A stretch of DNA of 64,000 nucleotides, taken from NCBI GenBank assembly GCA_030704615.1, contig CM060732.1:74505053-74569052 (forward strand). The letters are read 5' to 3'. A program made the translations under genes and the position numbers. Source of the DNA: Takakia lepidozioides. Taxonomy: Eukaryota; Streptophyta; Takakiopsida; Takakiales; Takakiaceae. Shown here piece by piece: positions 11,539 through 22,050 of this stretch (position 1 is its first letter; every line of letters starts with the position of its first letter). The notes beneath the pieces were generated by a model. It made no database searches. It had not been told where the DNA came from and worked only from the letters and a program-made list of their open reading frames with translations.

Positions 11539-12038
11539 NNNNNNNNNNNNNNNNNNNNNNNNNNNNNNNNNNNNNNNNNNNNNNNNNNNNNNNNNNNNNN
11601 NNNNNNNNNNNNNNNNNNNNNNNNNNNNNNNNNNNNNNNNNNNNNNNNNNNNNNNNNNNNNNNNNNNNNNNNNNNNNNNNNNNNNNNNNNNNNNNNNNNN
11701 NNNNNNNNNNNNNNNNNNNNNNNNNNNNNNNNNNNNNNNNNNNNNNNNNNNNNNNNNNNNNNNNNNNNNNNNNNNNNNNNNNNNNNNNNNNNNNNNNNNN
11801 NNNNNNNNNNNNNNNNNNNNNNNNNNNNNNNNNNNNNNNNNNNNNNNNNNNNNNNNNNNNNNNNNNNNNNNNNNNNNNNNNNNNNNNNNNNNNNNNNNNN
11901 NNNNNNNNNNNNNNNNNNNNNNNNNNNNNNNNNNNNNNNNNNNNNNNNNNNNNNNNNNNNNNNNNNNNNNNNNNNNNNNNNNNNNNNNNNNNNNNNNNNN
12001 NNNNNNNNNNNNNNNNNNNNNNNNNNNNNNNNNNNNNN
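11539..12038. other. Assembly gap (500 N)
   Basis: Exactly 500 N. The round number suggests a scaffolding placeholder, so the real distance is unknown. Anything spanning it, including the left end of the 12-22 kb unit, cannot be followed. Confidence 0.99.
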
Positions 12039-12204
12039 AACCGAAAGGCGTTCTGCTGATTCGCGGACTGGTGCTGAACTCTGCAAAGCAAGAAGAGGAA
12101 ATGGTGGTATATGTTAACATCCAGATATAGACAACAAAAGCCACTATTTCTCGAATGGAACGACACAAGGAAATGCAACATATTTTGCACGAGTACACAA
12201 GAAC

Positions 12205-15200
12205 TTACTCACACTCAAAATCGGAGTCCACGTCCAGATCCTCGTCAGGCGCTTCGGGCTCCTCCAGAAGTCCCTCTGTGGATGGGGCAGAAGTAGTGCC
12301 CGACTCAAGCTGACAAAGCTCGCTTGAGAAGAGCTCCGTATCAGCTTCCATGCCGAAGAAGTGCCTTCCGGCGCTCTTGCAAGCATGAAAACATGCTCCT
12401 GCAAATCCAAGAAGAACGAGAAATAAAAACCGGGTTTCCCTAAGGTCACTGCCCATATGTCAAACACAATGTGAAGGGCCCCACCTGTGCCCATAGACAA
12501 GTCAAACACTCGTCCACCATGACGGCTGCATGTCTCCACCAAAGTCTGCATGAAAGCTGGAGATTTCTCCGTGCACCTCTCCAAGGGACACCATTCGTCT
12601 TTTCATAGTCCGACCGAGTCGACGTAATTGAAGATAACATCCTCCACAGGCTCGCAGGTGGGGTCAATGTGAGCTGCAAGGTCCCTCAACTGAAACTCAG
12701 CAACACCAGCAGGAAGAGTGTCGTTCCGCCTCACCAGGCACAAAGCTTCGAACACTCGTGTCTGTCATTAATCACGAAGACAGAATGAGACAGAAGACAT
12801 AACCCACCATTTTGATTTACCGAAAACCACGAAACATCATTGAAAGGAACCAACTCACTTCTGCCCCGGGAACTCGCCCTTCGTAAGAGGCAGAGTATTG
12901 ATGCATGTCCAAGTTTTGATGACACGAAACCCGGAAGCTTTCATGTAGCTGAAAAGAGTTCTTCGAGCCGACATGTCCTTTGACTGCATGAGAAGAAGAG
13001 CCCCCGAGTCCGAAAGGAACTTGTTGCTGAACGAGAAAGCCCACTGCCAGTAACGAGAATCCGATTTGTTCCAAGTCGGGGTCGAATTGGAAGGAAACAC
13101 ATCAGGGACAGGAAAACCGTCAGGAATGTCCAGCACCACAAGGTCAGTCGCGTATGCCTGTTGAACTCCATTCACCCATTCCGGACTTTTTGTGACCTAC
13201 AGCCAAAAACATGAGACATTGTAAGAAGCCCAATCCAAATCTAACAGGAGATCAATCCCCTGGACAAGCCACAACAAGCTGCCAAACACAATTATTCATA
13301 CAACAGTTTAGACATAAGTTTTCACCTGAGTGAGGAACGAAACAAGCATGCCCCACGATTCGAGGGCACCCCTTTGAATGTGGACTTCCTGACTCCATCA
13401 TTGAAAGAAAACTTTCATTCAGCACCTTACGATTGAACTGGCCCAAAACCCTGGAGGGATGTTCTCTCGCCTCGAAAACTTGCTCCCTGGACTTTGAAGT
13501 TCTCCTATCCCTCCTTGCGGGAGAAGGCTGTCTTTCAGGAACCTCTGACGGTCCCTGTCCTTGCGGAGCTGCACTTTTCCCCTTCCCCTTCGGATCCCCG
13601 ACAACCTTCCCCTTTCGTTTTGGAGTAGCAGTTTTCTCGGGCTCTTTTGCAGCCAGAGCCGAAATGATTCTGTCCTGGATGTCTTTCTCAGCCAATGGGG
13701 CAATCGCTGCGGCATTGTCGTTCAGGTTTCTCAAAACAACTTCATCGAATGGGTGTCCTGTTTTGGCAGGTCGAGGTACCACCCACAGTCTCGGAAGTGC
13801 GCCCTGCTCCAGTCTTTGGCAATACCAGCCGTGTACATTGTCTTGTCATTGGAGGGGTCAGCCCATGAATAGATGAAATCTGGGTCATCGCTAAGGTACT
13901 TTCCCGGTATGAGGATATGATACATATACCTGAATCACATACAAAAAACGCAGACAGTCATTCGATCAGAAAACGAAATAGAACACACATCCGGAAAAAG
14001 ATATTGAAATGCAGGAATGGCAAAACTGAGAATTCTACTTTTGAAATCCCGAATAACCTTGCGTTGACGCAATGTTCATTCTAGCAGAAATGGGGAACAC
14101 CAAATGATAATGTTGTATTGATAGAGACAACGAATGGAAGCGAATTCAACATTGCTTCAACGCAAGGTTGTTTTAGGGTGAGAGGAAATGGAAAACACTG
14201 CATGAAAACTACCATCAGACTATGTACTGGTGCGGATATTCAACATTGCGTTGGCGCAATGTTGAAATCCTCTGTTGAAACACATGTCAATGGTATCTGA
14301 TAATCATAAGTTTCCTACAATTGTATTGAAATAGGGGGATGGCTGCGGGAAATTTGCAGCAACCATACCGCCAAACAACCTTGCGTCAACGCAAGTCTGT
14401 TTGTTGGTACACTTAAAGTTGAAAATAGCATTTCAAACCGACTAAAAACAGTCTTATGTTCATCTTGGCAGCATTGGAACTGGATTTGAACTGCCCAAAA
14501 CCACAGGAAAAGCTACATAGCCTGACACTTCATCAACCTTGCGTTGACGCAAGGCTGATTTTCCAGTCAGTTTATCCCTTTCACATTGAGAAAAACGGAA
14601 TTATGGGATACCCAGGTATAGGTAAGTGAAACCAGAACAATGGGAATCAACCTTGCGTTAACGCAATGTTGCTCGACTGCACATGCAGAGCCCTCAGAGA
14701 TATCGCAAAGCACTGCAAATTGCAATTCCTTATGGAAAGACAGAACGACACAAGATGCAGAACACATGCCCTTCAAGCACCAATTTTGATTCAAGGAGGT
14801 CACACCTTTATGTAGCCACTGGTCGAATGTGTGGTCGCTAACAACTCTTATTGCTTGTGTCTTCGTGTCCCTCTCTGGAGTTGGGAACATGTTCGTGTCT
14901 CTCACAAGAGGATCCGAATTCCATATCTCCAACCACCTGATTTTGGTTGCATTGTCCACCATTGAAATGGAAAGGCGATGTAGTTTCTCTTGAGTCATTT
15001 CTGGCTTGGAGCCATACTTATCATAGTGTGCTTTCACCTGTTCCAGAAATTCCGTGCCAAGACCTGGGTCTGCTATCCGGATCTGTTTGTCGAATGCACT
15101 CATGAGGTTCTTCCTTTGATTTTTCATCTCGAACTTCATAATGTCCTCAAGCCCAGTTGCAGACCGCTGCTCTTCTGTGTGGGAATCATAGTACTCTGCT

Positions 15201-17321
15201 TTCGCCTTCAATCCAGTTTCTGCTATTTCTTGCTGCATACATAACAGGTAAAAAGAATCAAAGACTGCAATTTCATCACAAAATTTGCAGTATTAACAGG
15301 CAAAAGGTGTCAAAAAGCTTACAGTGTACATGTACTCAAGAAAAGCCTCCCTTGTCAAGCTGTACCATGTGCTTGTCTTCTTCTCAGCACACCTCTTCAT
15401 CTGGAGAGGACTGAGCACGTTCGTGAATGACTCCAGTGGCATCAGCCCTACCTTCTGGATGCGGAATAGAGTGTGGCACAGATTGGTCGTCACATGAGAT
15501 GTTTCATTGGACCTGGAAAAACCTTCAACTCATAAGATGATTTCAAATTGTCGAAACAAGTAACAGACACAAAGTTGGAAACTTACTTGTTTATGTCGTG
15601 CATGGCTGTCAAGAGCTGCGTGACACGTCTTTTGTGATCGAGAACCATGGAAACCACGCTCCAGTGCCATTCGATGTCGTCCGAATGCAAGCTTGAAATG
15701 TAATCCATCCAGGCAAGCAGTCTGTGGTTCCCATCCCAGACAAAAAACATCTTTCCCATGAATGCTTTTGTGGAGGCCTTTTTGGACAGCTTGAACTCGA
15801 ACTCCCTGTTTACATCCCGCCAGCATGCATCCCAACCTTGCTCAATGTCCTCTGTTACAAGACACTCCTTTCCTTTCGTGTTCATAGTGGATACGTAGAA
15901 CACTGCTGATCTCTTTACATAGCCGTGAACAAAGTCGTTCTTCAACTTCGTTATATCGTTCCTCAAAGCCGGTCGAACAGCGGGCATGGAGATCATCCTG
16001 CACAGCGGAATGACCAGGTTTCCTCCCGGAACCTCCATCGACAGAATCACCTTCGACGAGTTCACTTTTTGCCCACCAATTATCTCCTCGGCCTTGTCTT
16101 CATAGTTTCCCTCCAATGCAGCTTCCTCACCTTCACCTTCTGACGCGGCCAAATCTTCCCCCTCGGATTTCCTTTTTCTTTTCCTCTGCACAGAATGAAT
16201 TATCTGTGAGTGACAGATTGAGCACCCATGGATCAACATTGCTTTGACGCAAGGTTGATTGATGGGGATGTAGTTTAGACTGAAAAGCATACAGGAAAGA
16301 CTTTTCAAGCAAAAAAGTGCTTTGCGTTGACGTAGGGTTCTTTTGGGAGCTTCAACTAATCAACTTTCCCTACCTTACATTTCAGGATATGAGAGATCGG
16401 ACGCCTCCATTGAACAAAAAACTCATCAAAACCAGCCTTGCGTCAACGCAATGTTGATTCATGTGCGGCATCTGTTTGTTTCACTAGAAGTTCTATCATA
16501 CACAATGGAGGTAGGCATCAACCTTGCGTTGACGCAAGGTTGATTGCGAGCTCTCGGATCGGTGTTGAACAAACACAAAAGCTACAGGAAAAGTTGATTG
16601 CTGTCTCTTCTTCTTCTTCGAACTTGATGATGCGTCGCAAGCATCCATGTCTGTCTAGCTTGATTGTAGAGCAGCATCTGCACTGTTTTCATGCACAATA
16701 TATACGCTTGGGAGGTCGACTTCAACCTTGCGTTGACGCAAGGTTGATGTCGACCTCAATGCTTAGCAAGAACCAGAAAGAATCAGAGAGAGAGAAAGAG
16801 AGTTCATAGCCACCTCCGGTTTCTTCTTTGCACTTGATGATGCTCCTGACGCATTCAATCTTTCCATTTTGTCTGGAGGTAGCATGCTTCCAAGGAGGTC
16901 CCGATGGTGCGAAACAAGGGCAGACGGCATCGTTTCCGCGTCCGTTTGTTCTCCCTGCTCTTTGAAGACCTGTTTCTCTACTCGCAGTGCTTCCTCCCTA
17001 GCCCAGCTCACTTCCTCGTCCTCCCCCCCTTCTATTGGAGGTTGCTCATCGGTCGCCTCCGGGATCACTTCAAGACCTTCCTCTCCACACTGCGGTTGCA
17101 GAATCCTGTTCTGCCCTTCGTCTTCCTCTACGCCGGATGTTTCTTCTCCCATTCTAAGTTCCCGTCTCGCCTTCCTCATCCTCTCCTTAGAGCGTGCCCT
17201 TTGCTTCTTTGATGTGAAATAAAGTGTTCTTCGACGCTTGCTTCTCCCTCGGAATGGGGTCACCGTCTCTGCAGAATCCAGGGTTGCAAAGACAATAACG
17301 AGAAGAGGGAAAAAAGAGGAC
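12205..17321 (-). CDS. ParB-like domain plus DNA N4/N6 methyltransferase, multi-exon
   Basis: Likely exons on the minus strand, 5' to 3': 17321(or later)-16814, 16185-15587, 15512-15323, 15232-14781, 13929-13826, 13757-13480, 13388-13326, 13196-12859, 12761-12485 and 12398-12205. Most junctions are GT-AG and keep frame. Exon 2 has WDGNHRLLAWMDYI, a ParB/sulfiredoxin-like G-x-HR signature. A helical region, a Lys/Pro-rich linker and a methyltransferase domain follow. That domain has DLVVLDIPDG at the motif IV position, then HGGRVFDLSMGTG (motif I) spliced across an 86-bp intron to AGRHFFGMEAD. Motif IV before motif I is the beta-class order (CcrM-like). DIPD replaces the usual DPPY, so catalysis may be altered or lost. 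Exon 7 seems damaged: its start is one base out of frame and there is an in-frame TGA at 12603-12605. The true start codon is unclear; the first in-frame ATG is near 17174. Confidence 0.6.
14040..14670. repeat. Intronic cluster of 22-bp palindromes (GCG type)
   Basis: In the intron between methyltransferase exons 4 and 5 there are six copies, at about 14056, 14148, 14237, 14376, 14531 and 14646. The unit has arms AACCTTGCGT and ACGCAAGGTT around TG/CA, a near-perfect palindrome centred on GTTGAC or GTCAAC. Spacing is 80-155 bp and the intervening sequences are unrelated, so these are dispersed sites rather than a simple tandem array. Confidence 0.75.
16225..16750. repeat. Second intronic cluster of the same palindromes
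   Basis: Five copies (about 16231, 16318, 16433, 16518 and 16722) lie in the first visible intron of the methyltransferase gene. The copies at 16518 and 16722 have full 10-nt arms. None lies in an exon that I assigned. That intron restriction suggests either tolerance only in introns or a functional site. Confidence 0.75.
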
Positions 17322-17902
17322 TATGGGAGGTTCATCGCAAGGCCTTCAACGCCAAGATGTTCGCTTGCAACGTTCAGTGCGCCACTGACTCATTCCACAT
17401 GCATGGCGAACACGTGTCCATCTAATCGTTATGAAATATCGGCGGAGATCATTGGATCCTCATCCATTCAAAAACCGTTGGGGTCTAATCACCTCCCATC
17501 TGAAAAAGTTCGTTATTCTGGCATGTTCCAGAGGAATGTCAAGTGTGTACAGTTGTACAGCGGTGTAGGTGCCGTTAAAATTAAATGGAAATGGGCATCT
17601 CTTCTGGCCTCTCTGACATGACAACCAAACGGCGGCTCTGTCAGTCAATCTGTCAACGAATGCACTGGTGGGGCACTTGTGAAAAAACAGTTGGATTCTA
17701 GGATTAGGGCTGACATTATGACCATGTGCTTGGTTTGCATGGGGAGACATTTCACAGAAGTGGAAACCCGCGTTAGGAGATCTGCAAGCCGGAGCGATAC
17801 CTGCAATTCTCTGTGAGGACGCCAAAAACTCCGCTCCCACACAATTTGCATTCACAAGCACGGTCGGACTGTGAACTCTACTTTCTGAAGCAACATCGAC
17901 AT
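17322..17902. promoter_or_regulatory. Divergent spacer between methyltransferase and MULE transposase genes
   Basis: About 580 bp separates the 5' end of the minus-strand ParB-methyltransferase gene from the first plus-strand ATG of the transposase (17903). A shared promoter region is likely from the geometry. I see no clear TATA box or repeated operator, and none of the palindromes lies here. A leading non-coding exon of either gene could also sit here. Confidence 0.3.
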
Positions 17903-20900
17903 ATGGCCTCCCAGGCCATGGGCTCCCTTGACGCGGACTTCTTCAGTGAGGACCACCCTGTGCCATTTCTTACGAGGTGGAAGATGATGGTTTTGCGCTG
18001 GTGCATGAACACGTCCTCGCAACGCAGTTTCGGTTGGAAAATGGAACTCTATTCCTTCAAAGGGAAGTGTACGATGCCAATGGAAAACTGCTCAAGTACG
18101 TGTTCCAGAAACCTTCGCATACTGCACCAGCCACACAATGGAGAGTGCCTCCAGGCAGATACAGGGTGCTCAGTGCCCCTCTGAGACAGTCTGCAGGATC
18201 TTTCGTTACTCCTGGCACGGCAGCATCAGTGGCCCAGGAGAAAACACCCGTGGTTGTCAAGAAGGAGACGAGTACCGTTAACACTGTAGTTGAGCTTTCG
18301 GACTCATCCTCCGATGACACATGTGCAATACCGCCCGTGGATCAGCCATGTCCACCTGTAGAAGCAGATGTGGAGGAGATCACCAGTGTCATTCCTAAAC
18401 TGAAAGCCATGGGAGGGATGGCAGGATTCAAGAGTGAGTTGAGGGGGATAGACTGGAGCACTTTCAATATTCAGAGGGTGGCATTCTTGCCGGAATCTTT
18501 TGATGGTAATACTGTTTTCGAGCTGCCTCCTCCTGGTCGCTTGGGGGGCATTTCTAGTCTCCTGGAAGGAATGGACAAAAAGCACGATGGGCACCCTTGG
18601 TGCCGCACAAAAACCTCCAATATTCACAACAACGACAAACTCATATTCAGGCGAACAGTCTGTAATGGGCACCTGAAATGCGAGAACATGAAATGCAGAC
18701 ACTTCGCATTGTCAGGTGTGCAAAACCAAAGCGAATGGGATGGTGTCAGTGAGAATCCATTCAAGCCTGGGGTGACACCACCATACAGTAACACTTTTGT
18801 GTGCAAGTTCTGTAGGGTACCACCTTGCTGCCTTGCTTTGTGTGGCGCCAGAATGTATTATGTGGTGCATCGATTCAAAACCCTGACTAGAGCCTGTGTC
18901 CATTTCGGTTTTCACAACCACCCTGTGTCCAAGGGGGATTATAGGGAGAGCGTTGACACAGTCTCGCGTCTGATAAGGCAAGAGTTGGATACCAATCCAA
19001 CTGGAACCACATCTGCAATTGCCATGGGGGCGAGCAAGTCCTTTCTGGAAAGCCGTATTCTGTGTGCATCAAATTCGGTTGGAGGAATACTGGAGGGATC
19101 GGCTTTGGACACTGTTATGGACCATTTCTCAACTTTGACTTCTCCAAACATTAGGAATCAGGTGAACGCTTTAAGAATGGGCTCTGGGAGCCGAGGTTAT
19201 ATGGACAATATTATGGATTTGAAGAAAAGGAGCATGTATGACTACATCCAAGACAGCGTTTTCCCGGGACAAGGAGCCAGGAAAGTGTTCTTGTTCAAAA
19301 TGTCCACAAAAGGTGAGGGCAGCGGGGTCAGCCTGGTTAAACGTATGCAGAAGGGTGGTGATCTTGGCAACTGCTTCCTTATGTTCGATCATGTCAAGAG
19401 GGTTAAAGACTGGACCACAATGGCATGTCATGTTTACGACCCTGTGTACCAGCGGGTCATGACAATTGCAGTGTGTGACATGCAGTCAGAGGACACAGAT
19501 TCACAACAGCTCATGTGGGAAGCTCTCATTCGAGTTATGGCCTCCAATGGTCTCCCATCTCCCAATTTCGTTGGTTTCATGGCCGATAGTGCTCAAGCTA
19601 ACTTCAACGCTGTCCGCATTGTGTTCGGACGGGAGACCCAAAAGTGCCAATGCCTGGAAGAGAACGTACATGTCTTTTCCATTGGACACAATCCCTGGAC
19701 AAACACACAAAGACATACATCAAGCCAGATATGCAGACTATGCATCGCCAACTGTGCAACCAGTACAAGGACGCCAAAACTATGGGGGAAGCGAATACAT
19801 TGTTCCAGACAATTCGTGCCTGGTGGTACTCATCTGGAGCGGCATCGGAGGACAGCATGAGGGCACTGCAAGACTGGTTCGCATTTTGGCACTTCCGTTA
19901 CCGACAGTGGGGAGCGGCCATGACAACGGTGAGTGGTTTGTATTCACCTTCGTTTGGGTGCTTCGGATATATCTTTCAGGGTCCAATCCTAATATGGGTT
20001 TCTGTTTTTTTCCTTGCAGCATATGTCCATTGAGGAGATGGCGGACATGCCTTCTTGCAATCTTGTAGAGACAGTGCACAATGCCTGGTTGCAGCAATCC
20101 GACAAAAAAGGGAGAGATTTGTATGCGGCGATGGCCGATGACCTCATTCGTGCTCTGCAGTAGCAAACCAGATATAGGTCATTCTTGAGGGGTGGCCTTG
20201 GTGGCAAAGGTCCGGACAGGAGCAGTTGATGTTGCGGGCAGCTGGAAGATCAGGGGATCCCAGCAAAATAGCGCGGGCAGTGAGCATATGTGCAGATGGC
20301 ACCCCTCTCGTGGGAAGAGTTCCCCATCTGGAAGGCGAAGAGAGATTCGGGTCTTGCAAACGGAAATTGGACACCCCTCCCGGATCAGATGCAGATTCCC
20401 ATAGGCCGGACAGGGTGAACTTCTCGACGCCACGTGTTCACTTGGATCAGAGATAGAATTGCGGAACATCCACAGGTGAGGGCTACTCTGGCCCAGACCG
20501 GACCCCTGCATCAAGCATTGTCACTGCAATGGTTGAAGACCACAACGTGGTGCCGCATATAATCGAGTCCATGGGCTTGGACGAGGTTTGGCATATAGAA
20601 CGCACAAGTGCTGGATCTCGTGTGAAATGCGCGGCGATCAGGGCCACCAATCATGAAAAATGTACATCATTAATCTCCAGAGGGAAAGAACGCACTGCAG
20701 CTCCTACATTCACGGGTTTGTTTCTCCTTACGGACAAGGCGAGGCAAAGAACCACAAGTTCTGGTTCTGCGCTGACGATTGTGGGAGATGTGTGCATGGC
20801 ACAGTGAGGCCTTCCGTGGTAAGGAAGCCTACTCCACCAACCGTGTGGCCTGTGAAGATGGGCACAGGTCTCACTCACCGAGAGATTGCAATGCTGGAAG

Positions 20901-21400
20901 AGGCGGGTTTCTCCCTAGCCAGACATTCCATTGCACGTGAAGGTGCTTCAAGTGGAAGCGGTTCACGGGTACCTCCGCCTGACGCTCACTTGTGGCCAAC
21001 CAGACGGAACGGGAAGCTTGTTCGACGATTCCCTCCAACCGCAGAACACTACGGCAAAATTGAGTCCGCCAGAATGCTTCACGCTCGTGTTGCGGGAACA
21101 ATGGAAGTGCCTGATCCAGGGTATGGTCGGGTCTTCACCATGATCTCATCCGCATCTGCGCTGCAGGACAGGACGTACGAAATCACTGTTTCCAATTTTC
21201 CCAATTGTACATGTCCAGATTTTGTTGGTATGCTTTCAAGTAGTTTGGGAAAGAGAGGGAAGTTCATACCGTGCAAACACCTTTACTTCGTCTTCTTGAG
21301 AAGGATGGTTTGTGATCCAAAGCGCGACTTCTTCATTCACCAAGCCACTATGAGTTTCAACGAAGTCAACACACTTCTACAGCGGGATACAAGCCCATAA
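17903..21400 (+). pseudogene. MULE transposase with DDE and C-terminal SWIM zinc finger, copy 1
   Basis: The longest frame is 17948-19860. An ATG at 17903 is in another frame, joined by a 1-nt shift near 17965. Order of parts: N-terminal SYEVEDDGFALV region; a C/H-rich domain with CVHFGFHNHP (WRKY/GCM-like zinc finger, about 18810-18930); DDE strands MFDHVKRVKD with TIAVCDMQSEDTDS, then GFMADSAQANF; a frameshift near 19635, after which CLFHWTQSLD continues; IRAWWYSSGA; an intron from 19929 (GTGAGT) to 20019 (TTGCAG); a TAG at 20161; and a zinc-knuckle region with frame changes. The last 20660-21400 frame carries the SWIM motif CTCPDF...CKHLYF near 21210-21290. The protein would bind element ends and catalyse transposition. 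TAG aligns with a Gln codon in copy 2. At least three lesions make this copy defective. Confidence 0.8.
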
Positions 21401-21574
21401 AAATCGGTGTTTTCCTTGACTACAACTTGTAATGGAATGACTATTCAAGTCCAGTGACTCTCAATGTATGACGTCAAACATCTTTGCTATGCGTGGGTCA
21501 ATGCATTTGTCGCATTGGTTTGTCATTCTCTTTTCATTAGCAAACACAAGAAACTACCTTCAGATAGACAGATG

Positions 21575-21840
21575 ATCAAATCAACCTCGTCTCAACACGA
21601 GGTTTACTTGAAGTTCTCCAAATCCTCCTTGTGTTGACACAAGGATGATTTTAGTTCTCAGAAAACAACATCGTGTCAACACGAAGTTCATTTTTGTTCC
21701 AGGAAAACAACCTTGTGTTAACATGAGGTTTTGTTGAAGTTCTCCAAATCCCCCTTGTGTCGACACGAGGTTCATTTCAGTTCTACAAAATGAAGCTCCT
21801 GTTAACAGAAGGTTGAACTCCAGAAGCCCAAAACCCTTCA
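21575..21840. repeat. Palindrome cluster, CpG-depleted (GTG/CAC) version
   Basis: Six palindromes downstream of the transposase have the form CCTTGTGTTGACACAAGG or close variants (about 21582, 21627, 21668, 21706, 21749 and 21792). They match the 14-16.7 kb palindromes except that GCG/CGC is now GTG/CAC, which is the change expected from deamination of methylated CpG on both strands. Confidence 0.7.
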
Positions 21841-21899
21841 TCCGTTTCACCTTCATGTGGTGAAATCAGCAGTTCGGGGCTCCACGGTTATAGGCCCAC

Positions 21900-22050
21900 C
21901 TTCTTTGTGGTGACGTGGCATGACCTGGACCAGGCTCACGCCACGTCAGCATCAGCGCCATGTCAGCAGCGTGAGCGTAGGCTCACGCCACGTCATCATT
22001 GTGTGAGCGTACGCTCACACGCTCACGCGCCAGGCTCACGCGGTAGCGTC
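21900..22050. repeat. CpG-rich terminal repeat, probable right end of the copy-1 MULE element
   Basis: Repeats of GCTCACGCCACGTCA and GTGAGC in both orientations include a perfect 16-bp palindrome GTGAGCGTACGCTCAC. The block ends with GCTCACGCGGTAGCGTC at 22050, exactly where Ty3 RNase H sequence begins. The last bases resemble the outer ends at 30760 and 60765 (core GCTA...TGAGC), which supports a shared terminal inverted repeat. Confidence 0.55.

Noticed and set aside
11462-12198. Long open frames across the N gap
   Set aside because: They are open only because N cannot encode stops; no real sequence supports them.
12144-12584. Continuous 146-codon minus-strand frame as an unspliced methyltransferase end
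   Set aside because: Motif I continues sensibly only if the 86-bp GT-AG segment 12399-12484 is removed, after which the residues fit the family.
13758-13825. Frameshift mutation in the methyltransferase gene near 13.8 kb
   Set aside because: A 68-bp GT-AG intron restores the frame with correct phase, and a 91-bp intron does the same at 13389-13479. I therefore prefer short introns, though a mutation is not fully excluded.
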